A stretch of 64,000 nucleotides of DNA from Conus ventricosus (lineage: Eukaryota; Mollusca; Gastropoda; Neogastropoda; Conidae), in contig CM031616.1 of the NCBI GenBank assembly GCA_018398815.1, positions 68,554,545-68,618,544 of the forward strand, written 5' to 3'. The translations under genes were made by a program, and so were the position numbers. A model generated the notes under the pieces. It was given only the letters and a program-made list of their open reading frames with translations. It did no database searches and was not told the origin of the DNA. Shown piece after piece: positions 11,678 through 22,882 of this stretch. How positions within the stretch are numbered: position 1 is the first letter of the stretch; the number at the start of each line of letters is the position of its first letter.

Positions 11678-12104
11678 CAGGGCCTGTATTTCACGTCAAA
11701 CCCGATTTAGCTTATTCGCGTTTAGGCTTAAACGCGGTTAGCTATTCGGAGCTTAAACGCGGATAGCCCCTCTCCGGTTTGGTATGCACGACGCCCTATT
11801 CGCGATTGAATAGCTCTCCGGGGTTTAGAGGGCTCTCCGCGTTTAGAGGGCAGGAAACGGCGCTCTATTTATAGATTCTTGGCAAAACCGGGGTGCAGCA
11901 GGCACTGCTTTCGGTTTAGTCTACCCTCCTTCGTGGAACTTCCGCTGGTACGTGCTTCGTCGGATTTTCACGCAAGATTCTTGAATCATGCACACTCCCT
12001 GGCCACTTTGCGACACAATTGATGAATACAAGGTCTGCATCGCAGATTACCTGAAACCAAATTGACCCCAAAATGCATTTTACATCTGAATTATAAAAAA
12101 AAAA

Positions 12105-12142
<38 letters not shown>

Positions 12143-12649
12143 CTTTTAAAACTGTTCACTCTGGGGCGATCTACATAGAGACAAAGAATTTTTTTTCCAA
12201 ATCAAAAGTGAAAAAAAGCCAACCATCTAGAGTGATTAAACATCTTGATTTCGGGAATAAATCTTCAGTGCCGGAGAAGACTGGCAGTTAAGTATGGGAA
12301 GCTACAAATGTGCACTATCATTGAAAACAACAAATAATAATTGCGCTTGGAAAGTGGGGCGATTCACACACACACACACACACACACACACTACTTTTAA
12401 ACTGTTCACTCTGGGGCGATCTACATAGAGAAAGAATTTTTTTTCCAAATCAAAAGTGAAAAAAAAGCCAACCATCTAGAGTGATTAAACATCTTGATTT
12501 CGGGAATAAATCTTCAGTGCCGGAGAAGACTGGCAGTAAGTATGGGAAGCTACAAATGTGCACTATCATTGAAAACAACAAATAATAATTGCGCTTGGAA
12601 ATGTGCTGGAAAGTGGGGTGACCACACACACACACACACACACACACAC

Positions 12650-12706
<57 letters not shown>

Positions 12707-12998
12707 TTCGGAACAGTTCTAGGTCATCGTACAGGTCAAACGGGTTCTTTCTGTCACGAAAGATGCGGTTTCGTCGCAATTGCCGTCGCTGTCTCACTTG
12801 GAAAAACATCAATGCAGCCATATTTATCCGCGTTTAGGCTCGCTATCGGACCCCGAGGCACCGATAACTTTATCTGCGTTTAGCCGAGTCGGATAGCTTA
12901 TGCGGTCTGACGTGCATACCAAAATCTGCCGCCTATCCACCGAATAGGCGCTATTCGCGGACAGCCCTCTATCCGGATTGACGTGCATACAGGGCCTG
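11678..12998. mobile_element. Non-autonomous DNA transposon-like element
   Basis: The ends are inverted: the left begins CAGGGCCTGTATTTCACG and the right end, read inward on the minus strand, begins CAGGCCCTGTATGCACG. The dinucleotide AT flanks both sides. GC-rich subterminal blocks repeat GCGTTTAGG, AAACGCGGATAG and CTATTCGCG in both orientations. No transposase is encoded. The termini and the possible AT duplication resemble Harbinger/ISL2EU-type elements, but that family assignment is tentative. Confidence 0.6.
12098..12710. repeat. Internal tandem duplication with (CA)n blocks
   Basis: A unit of about 240 bp occurs twice (12141-12368 and 12391-12628), separated and bordered by CA microsatellites. 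It contains TCTGGGGCGATCTACATAG and AATCTTCAGTGCCGGAGAAG. It lies inside the transposon-like element, so the duplication probably arose through the CA runs. Confidence 0.85.
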
Positions 12999-12999
12999 A

Positions 13000-13380
13000 T
13001 CATGACATTTGGAGAAAGCAAATTATACAAATATCAATATCACAATGTTCCAGTCACAAGGCACCAACACTGTGAAACAACATGAAAACAGAAAGGAAAG
13101 AAAATAAGAATTTACAACAAGCATTAACCCCCTATCGATTCAATGATGGACAGAATTTGGTTTGGGTTGCTTGCATAATTCATCTCCATCAAGACCACAC
13201 ATTTCTCCACTTCATATCTACAGTCCAGTTAGAAATTATTGCTTTATTCCTGGGGTGTATGCATGTATGTTGTGTGGGAAGGGGGTGGGGATGGGTTTGG
13301 GATAATTGCTGTTTTCCTCCGGAGGACACTGATTTCCCCGTCATCACTGTTTTCTTGATAAACGCTAATTACTATGGGCT
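13000..13380. other. Gene-free stretch
   Basis: No recognisable gene. Short frames only, leading into the G-rich minisatellite. Confidence 0.4.
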
Positions 13381-13384
13381 GTTG

Positions 13385-13438
13385 GAACTCACAAACTCCA
13401 TCATTCCTCCTTTGATGAAAGGGACAGACGGGAAAATT

Positions 13439-13477
<39 letters not shown>

Positions 13478-13800
13478 ACTCACAAACTCCATCATTTCTC
13501 CTTTGATGAAAGGGACAGAGGGGAGAATGGGGGGTGGGGGTTACACACAAACTCGATAATTCCTCCTTTGATGAAAGAGACAGAGGGGAAAAAATGGGGG
13601 TGGAGGTACTCACAAACTCCATGATTCTTCCTTTGATGAAATGGACAGACGAGAAAATGGGGGGGGGGGGGGGGGGGGGATTCACAAAATGGGGGTGGAG
13701 TGGGGTGAGGGTTACTCACAAACACCACAATTCTTCCTTTCATGAAGAGGACTGTGGGGAAAAGGGGGGGGGGGGGGGGGGGGCGTGTCGTCTGAGCACA
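13385..13800. repeat. G-tract minisatellite
   Basis: Five diverged units carry ACTCACAAACTCC, then ATTCCTCCTTTGATGAAAGG, then GACAGA and a G run. The G runs vary from about 5 to 35 bases; 13442-13476 is 35 G. Open frames here encode only repeats. Confidence 0.85.
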
Positions 13801-13879
13801 GGCATGTCTTCCCCACTCCCCACCGCCTCCTTCATCCAATTCTGCTAAATTTAGCAAACTTAGAAGAAAAAAAACACTG

Positions 13880-14500
13880 ATCAAAGAGAGAGAGAGAGAG
13901 AGAGAGAGGCACACAGACAGGCAACACATAGAGAGAGAGGCAGACAGACACACAGACAGGCAACACATAGAGAGAGAGAGAACACAACAGAGAGAGAGAA
14001 AGAGAGAGAGGAAAATAGGAGTCACCAAACCACCCACTGCATTTGTAAAGCTGAAGGATATTCCCAGCCACTGAGCTGTCTTTCAATTAAGCCGTATGAT
14101 TTTCCTGGTTTCATTTCCCACAAAACAAAACAAAACTCCTTTTGTTTCCATCATCCCCAACCTACCAGCCCCGACCCCCAGCTCTACCCCCTCCACCCTT
14201 GACTTTCACGTCTTCCCATGCAACTGAATGTCTGTGCAGTAGGCTAGGCCTACCGAAACACAATGCGACTCTGTTTATTGCAATATAGCACACTGAAAGA
14301 TGTGTGTATAAAAGACAATACAATTATACTGAAGAAGAGAGAGAGAGAGAGAGAGACAGAAAGAGAGACAGAGACTGATTTCGGGATGCAAACACGTGTG
14401 TATGAAATACAATGCAATTACATTGTGTGTGTGTGTGTGTGTGAGTGAGAGACAGATATACAGACAGAAACAGAGACAGAGAAGAGAGATTGATTTCAGG
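13880..14500. repeat. GA/ACAG-rich microsatellite cluster
   Basis: Successive GAGA, CAGACA and GTGT runs. A diverged pair of segments (about 14290-14400 and 14395-14510) shares GATTTCGGGATGCAAA and AATACAATGCAATTAC-like pieces. Confidence 0.8.
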
Positions 14501-14689
14501 ATGCAAATCTCAACACATGCTTTTGTTTCCTGGGTGCGTCAGTTCTTCTGTTCGCAGTGATGTCTCGCCCACGTGTTCCGCTCACACTGTCAACAAAGGA
14601 ACAAGCAAACGTCAACAGCAAACACTTGTTGATGATACTCAGAGAGAAAAAAAAAAGAAATTTACATTATAAAAACAGTTATAACTGTA

Positions 14690-14870
14690 ATAGTAATGAT
14701 TATGATGAAAATTACAATAGTGATGATAATGATGATAACGATGATGATGATGATGATGACAGTGATGATGATAATGATGCTAACGATGCTACTGTTCTTG
14801 TTGCCGCCACTGAAAATGAAATGACGATGATAACGACCATCAGATGAAACTGGTAATGAAATGGGTGATG
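14690..14870. repeat. GAT-rich microsatellite
   Basis: Imperfect GATGAT and GATAAT repeats. The acidic open frame across it is an artefact. Confidence 0.85.
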
Positions 14871-14989
14871 ATGAGAACGACGAGCATCCTACCTGATTTG
14901 GAGGAGCAAGACCTATGTCCAGCTGACTTCGATGTCTTCATAGTCCGGGGTCACAGAGTGAACCGATCTTCGATCTGCATCATAGACAG

Positions 14990-15490
14990 CAAACCTTTAG
15001 AGACCGTAGGTAGACCTATGATCAAGACCATATATAGTCACTGTTACAGGCAAATGGATACATCTCGGATCTACATCATATATAGCCCGTGTCATAGACA
15101 GTGGATGGATCTCTGAACTACATTACATAAATATGATGCTGCCTTATACGCAATATAGATCTGATCTACATTATATTTTATTATCACTGTCGCAGACAGT
15201 AGATGGATCTGATCTACATCACCTAGTAGTCAATGCCATTGAGAGTAGATAGAGCTGAACCACATCACATATTGTTGCTGTCATAGAAGCTAGATCTGAT
15301 CTACATCACAGATAGTAATGATCATACTAATCAAATCTATTCTACGTTATACATAGTGACTGTTGTGGAGAGTAGATAGATATGATTTGCCTTACATACA
15401 GCCACTGTCACAGACAGTACATAGATCTGATCGACATCTGATGTAATCACTATTATAGATAGTTGATAGATTTCTGAAGCAGACACATCT
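14990..15490. repeat. About 45-bp diverged minisatellite, part 1
   Basis: Units read approximately AGATCTGATCTACATCACAT then AGTCACTGTCATAGACAGTAG, with many substitutions. Parts of the same array reappear at 17235-17300 and 18530-18870, so the original array has been split by insertions. Confidence 0.85.
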
Positions 15491-15497
15491 CTGATCT

Positions 15498-15810
15498 TGC
15501 CTTGGCTTAAGGCTGTGTCAGGCCAACTGACATAGGCCAGGACACCAAGGCTACATCAAAATGTTGTTATGCTCTGCATAATTATGTGGAGATTGTCTTC
15601 AGTTGTGACAAGCTCCTAGCATAACATTATCAGTCTCCAAAATCCCTCTAAGTCAGAGCATGGCTGCCCACGTGGCAGGGTAATCAAAAACGGTCACACA
15701 CGTAATGTTCTCATCCCTAGCGATGCATTTGTACCATAGTGTTCAAGTGCTTCGGCTGTTCAGATGACCCTGGAGTCTTTTAGCCAGGGTATGACAACAA
15801 CAACAACACA
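15498..15810 (+). mobile_element. SINE family 1, complete copy with target duplication
   Basis: A 313-bp element starts TGCCTTGGCTTAAGGCTGTG, carries the shared central domain (GAGCATGGCTGCCCACGTGG, 15643-15702) and ends AGCCAGGGTATGA(CAA)n. An 11-bp direct repeat ATCTCTGATCT flanks it (15487-15497 and 15811-15821). The target is itself repetitive, so the duplication is less decisive than the one at 31507. Confidence 0.85.
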
Positions 15811-15835
15811 ATCTCTGATCTACATGTAGCCGGGT

Positions 15836-17235
15836 GCTAACAGTGTCTATTTCTTGGTCACCCGTCGTAAACGAGAGATTTTGTTCACGAGTTATCTTCC
15901 CTTACCTCCCTTGATCGATTGATCTCATTTTGATTGTGTAAATCCTTTAAATCATGAATACCTCAGAACCTACATAGTTGTGTATACGTTGCTGAAGTCA
16001 CAAAAATTAATGTATTCCATTAATTACAATCGTGTTGGACTGAGAAGCCCATATTTTCCCTAAAACTGGTATTTCGACCAAATTAATCTTGGCGCCATTT
16101 TGAACTGTCCGACGAACAAACTGAATAATTCTTGATTTCACAAAAAGTATGAGTGAATCCAAAGAATCCATGAATGCGCATTGAAAGTAAAGTCCATAAG
16201 CTCTCATTTCGTATATTGCATGCCTATGATCTTTTCTGTACAAGCTTGCGACTATACGAAATGACTGACGGCGCCGGTCCCTTTAGCGAGTCGCCTTCTT
16301 TGTTTACTGTCGAGTTTTGATCTAAATTGTTGTTTCATGAAATTCGGACTTCCCAATCGAAATCTTTTTAATAACTCCATTTCTATGATAGAAGCAACCA
16401 AAAATATATAAGAATTATCATCCGATGGACCATTTCAACGGAATAACATGTTATCAAAGATCGTGTTCGAAGCACATGGCGACGGCCATGTGACAATAAG
16501 CAAGTTGTGTTTTCTATCAAACTTTAAACGCAAAGTTCTCCGCTTGGAAGGCATCTTGGATAATGAAATTTATATGTATAAAAAGAGCGAGATGTCAGCT
16601 TTTTATTCATTACAAAATTATGTCACGCTGTTCAGTATTTTTCATCGAAATAAAGGAAAATATGACGTAAGCTTGTTAAAAGTGGGTTCATTCTCGGACT
16701 TTAATCGCCAATAACTTTACACAGCCACAGAATTGTCAAATATGACTTATTGCGTTTTATTCCTTGGGTTCTGAGGTTTTCATCTATATGAAATATGTTT
16801 GGATACTTTGAACGGACGGCGAGCTAGACAACGCAGAAGCTGTGACAGATAGCACAAATTTTGTTATTTGCCGTGTCGCGAGGCTCATTTTGAGTGCGGC
16901 GCTGCGTTGTCTTCTTTGCGGTCCGGGCAAGCTGTATATAACTGGGCACGCCGAGTGAGTGCGATCAGTGTTGCCCGAGCAGTGTTGCCTAGAGTGTCCC
17001 CAGGAGTGTTGGCTAGAGTGTACATGCAGAGAGAGTGCTCAGTGCGCTGAGTGCTGAGAGAGAGAGTTCCCAGGCAGTGTTCCTGGTCTGAGCTCCTTGC
17101 CATGGAAGAGAAATAAAGAAGAGAAAAACTCCGCTCCGTCCTGTGTGTCTTCTTGACTGGCTGTTGTTCCTTGGTTCCTGCACTTAATCACCATCTGCCT
17201 GTCTTCACCTGCACACCCCTTACCCCTCCACACCA
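15836..17235 (+). mobile_element. Insertion with LTR-like signals
   Basis: A 1.4-kb block interrupts the 45-bp minisatellite. Its right part looks like an LTR: TATATAA at 16935-16941 is followed by a GTGTTGCC/GAGTGTCCCC-rich leader and AATAAA at 17112-17117. The left part has no long ORF. The exact ends and a target duplication could not be fixed, so a solo LTR is the preferred reading but not proven. Confidence 0.45.
16935..16941 (+). promoter_or_regulatory. TATA-box-like sequence in LTR-like block
   Basis: TATATAA lies 170 bp upstream of an AATAAA, as in a retroviral-type LTR (U3-R layout). Confidence 0.35.
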
Positions 17236-17300
17236 TCACATACATCATACATAGTTATTGTCATAGACAGTATACTGGTCACTGCACATCACATACAGTC
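17235..17300. repeat. About 45-bp minisatellite, part 2
   Basis: A short remnant of the array (ATAGTTATTGTCATAGACAG) lies between two inserted blocks. Confidence 0.7.
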
Positions 17301-18530
17301 TGCATGGATGCATGAAGACTTCCATGAACCCACGGTGCCAGCAGATGCAATGTCGAAAAGCCAAGGCCAGGATTCAAACCACAGTGCCAAGGACATCCAT
17401 ACTGATTATTCAGACACAGAACTTGCAAGGAGGGCTCCTGATGCCGAACGCCAGAATCTCAACTTGCCATCTGAGGAACGGGAGAAATCAGGACTAAAAA
17501 GAGCCCACAAACTGGACGTGCTTATAGGAAAGAACTCGCTGAAGCACAAATGGCTATAATAGGAGACGCTGTGTACAGAACCTGTAGGGATAGCAAAAGA
17601 ATGACACAATCAAATATAAAGACTTTTTTTTTTTTAAATCATGGACAGCAGTGAGAGATGGATATTATCCAGAGGAGAAAGAGGAATCAAAGAAACAAAT
17701 GCAGGCTGCCTCAGAAACTGAGAAGAATGGGGCAGAAAGAATCTGGGAAGACCTGGAAGCGCAACCTGGTACTCTCAGCGAAGCAGAATAAGCAAGAAGG
17801 AGCAGATGCAAAAAGAATATAAACCCAAGATTGCTTCTTCAGAAACCTTTTCCACTTCGTCAGGAAACTATCCGATCTGCCAAAATCAGAGACACTTACA
17901 GTGGGAAAACAACAACAACAAAACAACCTGTTGAGCAATGTTTCAGGAAAACATATTCCAGCCCTCAGAGCTAATGAGGAAAGATCAGGACCTATAGATG
18001 ACAGTCGATGGAGTGTACCTTCCCAAAGAGCAAAAACTGACTGGCATCAACCCAAAGAGCAAAAATCGACTGGCATCAATCAGTTCAGACTGATACCACT
18101 TCTCAACATGCAGGGGCAACACTCCTTCTCTGTCATGGCGGCCAGCTGACTCTTGTGTGTTTCAAAGAAATCCTGTTGTCAACATCTCTCTGCAGCTGGC
18201 TTACACCCGGTGAAAAGGAAAGTAAACAAGAACAGAAAGAAAATAGTGAACAAGACGAGTCGTGTGTGTTTGTCTGTGTTCTGTGAAAGTGCTAAGTCAT
18301 GAAATGAGTTGAAACCACCATATAATAACAAGATACTTATTTGTACAACTACTTGCACAAATGTGAAAATCCCAAGACAGCAAAAATGAAACCTTAACTT
18401 GCGTGTACTGAATGCATGATATATTTGGTTTTCACAACCTTAACTTTCCAATTTGGGGTGGAAATACCTCTCACAGTTGAATGCAGAGAGTGGAGCAACC
18501 CTACACACATGACATGTAGCCATTGTAATG
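17300..18530. other. Unidentified block inside the minisatellite
   Basis: About 1.2 kb bounded on both sides by minisatellite units, so probably an insertion. The longest frame (17308-17559, plus) is hydrophilic and has no recognised domain. A direct repeat of GAGCAAAAACTGACTGGCAT type occurs near 18030-18080. Confidence 0.4.
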
Positions 18531-18870
18531 GGCAATAAATTGAACTAATTTACATCGCATGTAGTCACTGTCATAGACAATACATAGATACACTGACCTA
18601 CATCATATAAAATCACTGACATGGGCAGCACATAGTTCTAATCTACGTCACATACAGTCAAAGCGACACAGGTAGTAGATGATCTAATCTACATCACATC
18701 ATGTTATAGTCTACATCATGTACGGTGATTGTCATAGATAGTTAATAGTTATAATTTACATCATGTATAGCCATTGTCATAGAGCACAGATAGTAGACAA
18801 CAGAGATATTATTTAAGATAACTTTTATAACCAGTGGAGAGATACTGATCGATATGTGTACAGCCATTAT
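18530..18870. repeat. About 45-bp minisatellite, part 3
   Basis: Further diverged units containing ACATCACAT, AGTCACTGTCATAGAC and ATAGAT. Confidence 0.8.
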
Positions 18871-18933
18871 AATGGACTTAAACAGGTCAGATTTACATCA
18901 AATATTTTTAGCGTTATAGTCAACCACACACCC

Positions 18934-18934
<1 letters not shown>

Positions 18935-18986
<52 letters not shown>
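18935..18986. repeat. Poly-C tract
   Basis: Run of 52 C, just after CACACCCAC. Confidence 0.95.
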
Positions 18987-19083
18987 TTTCTTTTTCTTCT
19001 ATTGCCCCTTTCCTTCCCACCACCATTCCCACCAACTTTCTCCACTATAATCTTGGTCCAGTCTCTCTTCCATTTTTTTCCCT

Positions 19084-19310
19084 TGAGGCCTCTATAAAAA
19101 GTATGGGTCGTGGAGGACCCGCATCATCGGTTGAGGAATAGAGACCTTGAGGCTTCTATGAAAAGTATGGGTCGTGGAGGACCCACATCGTCGGTTATGC
19201 AAGGTTTTATGTGTGTTCTGGCGAAGGTTAACGACTCCTGAATTGGCTTGAACGCAGTGACAGCCCTGGTATGACCCTTTGCGGTCGGCTGGGCTACAAG
19301 CACCATTATT
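19084..19310. repeat. Dispersed repeat with a two-copy direct repeat
   Basis: A segment of about 60 bp (CTTGAGG, then AGTATGGGTCGTGGAGGACC) is present twice. It is followed by a conserved tail (GACAGCCCTGGTATGACCC, then GCGGTCGGCTGGGCTA) that recurs at 56648-56700 and, on the other strand, at 40240-40290. It is probably a retroposon tail. Confidence 0.55.
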
Positions 19311-19995
19311 GAAATTGGAATTCTCATGCTGTTTCTGCTTATTTCTTTCTGTAAATGTTGTTTCTGTCAGTTTCTTTACTGCCTCCCCCCACCCCACCCA
19401 TCCCCTTTTATTTACCTCCTCGCCTCTCTCTCTGTGCTTCCCCCTCCTCTTTTTTAAATTCATCAAACTTTCCCCTTTTTTTAAAGGCTGGATGACAACA
19501 AGCCACCTAATGCTTACTCTGAGCCCCTACACACCGTTTCTGAATGAAAAAAAAAAAACATGTTCATTTACTCTCTCGCTCTCTCAATGTTCTCTCTCTC
19601 AATGTTCCACTGTGTTCGCAGACTCTGAGTGCCTCTGCACACCATTTGCATAACGCTGAATTTGTCTCCTGTATCAGCAGATTCTTTTTTCCCCATTTTA
19701 CTATGCAGTGCTTTCCTCTTTTACTTGTGGTACTTTGGTTCTACCTGTCATATGCATTTTATGGAAAGTGCATGTATAATGCTCTCTCTCTCGGTGTTGA
19801 AAAAATGTATACACAACAAGGACAGATTGTAAAACTAGGCCTTGGCCTAAACTCTTCATCCCAGCATATTAACAATCAATCAATCAATCTTCCCCCCCCC
19901 CCCCCTCCCCCAATAATATTACATCATCCTTGCATGACTCATATTTCTTATGATTTCATTTTCATTGCAATCTCAACAATGAAAGAGTTTACCAG
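19310..19995. other. Gene-free stretch
   Basis: CT-rich low-complexity sequence and a poly-C run near 19891-19912. No gene is recognised. Confidence 0.4.
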
Positions 19996-19998
19996 TAT

Positions 19999-20057
19999 CT
20001 ATCTAGTTTCATCGAAAATGAAGCACGCTTTGCCCTCTTCTCTCTTCCTCTCTCTTT
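19999..20057 (-). CDS. Possible last exon (cytoplasmic tail) of the Ig receptor
   Basis: On the minus strand a good acceptor (GGTCTCTTTTATGCAG) is followed by 59 nt. Joined in phase 1 to the transmembrane exon, these encode a short basic tail ([19 protein letters not shown]) and TAG. Phase and position suit a terminal exon. The sequence is short and low in complexity at its start, so other cytoplasmic exons may exist instead. Confidence 0.25.
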
Positions 20058-20369
20058 CTGCATAAAAGAGACCAACAACAAGAAACAGACTGATTGTTCA
20101 CCGACTCTAAAACCACTGACAAAACGCACCGATAGCTTCCCTCTTTCTCAGGACAGAGGACAACAGGTAATATGTAACACAAAACATGGACACACAGAAT
20201 ACCTCCTCTCACAGGAAGGTGAGCAATGGGCTCAAGGTACTCCCCGTACCGAGCTGGGTCTCTGTATAAACAACGGATACCACCATTGTCATTGATTAGT
20301 CATTATTGCTCTCGTCGTCCTCGTCATTCATTTTCAGCATGTGTTGTGTACGTGGTTGTATGTGTGCGT

Positions 20370-20429
<60 letters not shown>

Positions 20430-20500
20430 CTTGTGTGCCTGTGTGTGTTTGAGTGTGCATGTGTGTGTGTGTTTGTGGTGTGTTATGGTGTGGTGTGTGC

Positions 20501-20531
<31 letters not shown>

Positions 20532-20561
20532 CACGCGCATGTCTACGTGTCTGTGTGTGTG

Positions 20562-20611
<50 letters not shown>

Positions 20612-20664
20612 AGGCTTGTGTGCATGTGTGTGTGTGTTTGTGGTGTGTTATGGTGTGGTTTGTG

Positions 20665-20719
<55 letters not shown>

Positions 20720-20736
20720 ACGCGCGTGTACGTGCA

Positions 20737-20767
<31 letters not shown>

Positions 20768-20888
20768 GTGTACGCGCATGTCTACATGTCTGTGTGTGTG
20801 TGCGTGCATGTGTGTGTTTGTGTGTGCGTTTGTGTGTTTGTGTGTGTGTGTACGCGTGTGTGTGCGTGTTTGTGTGTGTGTGCGTGCC

Positions 20889-20923
<35 letters not shown>

Positions 20924-22579
20924 CCGTGCACTTGTGTATGTGTTTGACTGAACTTTACCCATGTTCTCGCAAGAGGTGATGTTCGTTCTCATCTTCTGCA
21001 AAACAAAGACAGCAAGAATACATTGTTCATAAAACAACTTAATCAGCACATTGATCAATTCAGTAGATAAATGAACAAATAAACTCTTTGATAAATACTA
21101 CTACTGCAAACACCATCACCACCATCATTACCAACAACAAAAAAATTCCATTTCTATTAAAGCTGCTGCTGTTTGCTGCTGCTGCTGCTGCTACTACTAC
21201 TACAACTACTAGGCAACTATTATGACTGATGACGATGAAGATGACAAAAATTGCCATGGCAAAGTGATTAGTATGACGGACTCCCGGCTTGGAGGTCGTG
21301 GGTTCAAATCCTATCAGAGCCATTCACATGTGGAGTTTTTCTGCGCCAACCGGCTACAACCCAGAGCTAAAGAAAAACAAATTAAAGTTTGTTACTGAAG
21401 CAATCCCTAAGTCAAATAAGAACAGTGTTGGACCTTCTTCCTTTTTGCTGCTACGTCGTAACGGTGCGTCATTCAACTGTATGACGCTGGTCTGACGCAA
21501 AGCCAGTGATCACAGATCTTGACATTGTGTACTAAATGTTATTGGTAAAGTCATACTTTAGTGTTACTTTCCATTTTGAATGTGTAATTTTCTTTGAATC
21601 TGTGCATTTGTGAGTGTTTTCTTTCAACAATTTTTTTTTTAATGTGACCCACTGCATTCTTGCAAAATTCCCAGGCCATCAAACAAAACCATTAAAAAAA
21701 ATGTTTTCTTCCAATGTTTGATAAACTTTATAAGGAATTTAAAGTAGGCCTAAATCCGCCAGTAAACATGGGCAAATCAATTACAAGACAAAACACGACG
21801 TGTTTCAACCTTAGGTTTTCTTCATGCAAGATCAACAACATTCAGGACAGTGAAAACTAATTCGGCGTGTGATGGACATTGATCAACAGACAGCAAGAGA
21901 CAGATGGACGGTAGAAAGATAGAAAGGGAGATAAATACAGATAGACATGTAGATAGATGCATACATAGATAAATAAGTGTCTCATTTGTGGGTGGTGTTG
22001 TATTTTTATTTTTTTTTTGTAAGCAAATGAAAATTAAAATCGGAATTGGATAAAAACGAAACCACTTGTACAACAAAGATGTTGAACACTAAAATATGCA
22101 CTGCCAGCATTGAAACAAACACGTCAACGTAAACAAAGCTATGACACATGAGCACACGTTCGCCAGAAAAGACAACACAATAGTACCTTTCATTCTTTTC
22201 ATGATGGAGATGATGACAAAAATGACGAAAGCGATGACGACCATAGCTGCTATTATCCCCCCTGCAACAAGACCAAGGTTGGTTTCGTCCTCACCAGTTT
22301 TAGCTGGTGCAGATGTCGCCGGTGCTGGATTTGAAAAAAAAAATCATAGATGGCTATTAACTACACAATGAGTTTGAATTTCACAATGCTTTTCAGTGTG
22401 TTGCATACTAGCATAATATTTTTGTTTGCCTGCCAAATCATTCACAGCCTTTGTCCAGTCTCTACAAGTCTGGTCTTTGAGGGGTCTGTTTGGAGAGTCG
22501 CTTTATCTGGGAAGTATTATGCGTGACGATCGCCATTTGTATTACCATCTTCATGATTCCTAGATCATATTCTGGAGGG

Positions 22580-22634
<55 letters not shown>

Positions 22635-22842
22635 TCTTCATCTCTATGTCAGAGACGGACAGACAGACAAACCAAGACAGAGAATGTGTGTGAATCTATG
22701 ACTCGTTATCTTTATGTCAGAGAGAGAGAGAGAGAGACAGGCAGACAGACAGGCGGAGAGACAGACACACACAAAAGACAGACGGACGGAGACACAGACA
22801 AAGAATGAATGAAAATCTATGAATCTTCATCTTTATGTCTAG

Positions 22843-22882
<40 letters not shown>

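Noticed and set aside
20226..20979. Long cysteine/valine/glycine-rich coding frames
   Set aside because: They are translations of GT and G runs. The same applies to frames in CA/GT arrays at 1.5, 4.4, 30.2, 45.9 and 53.6 kb.
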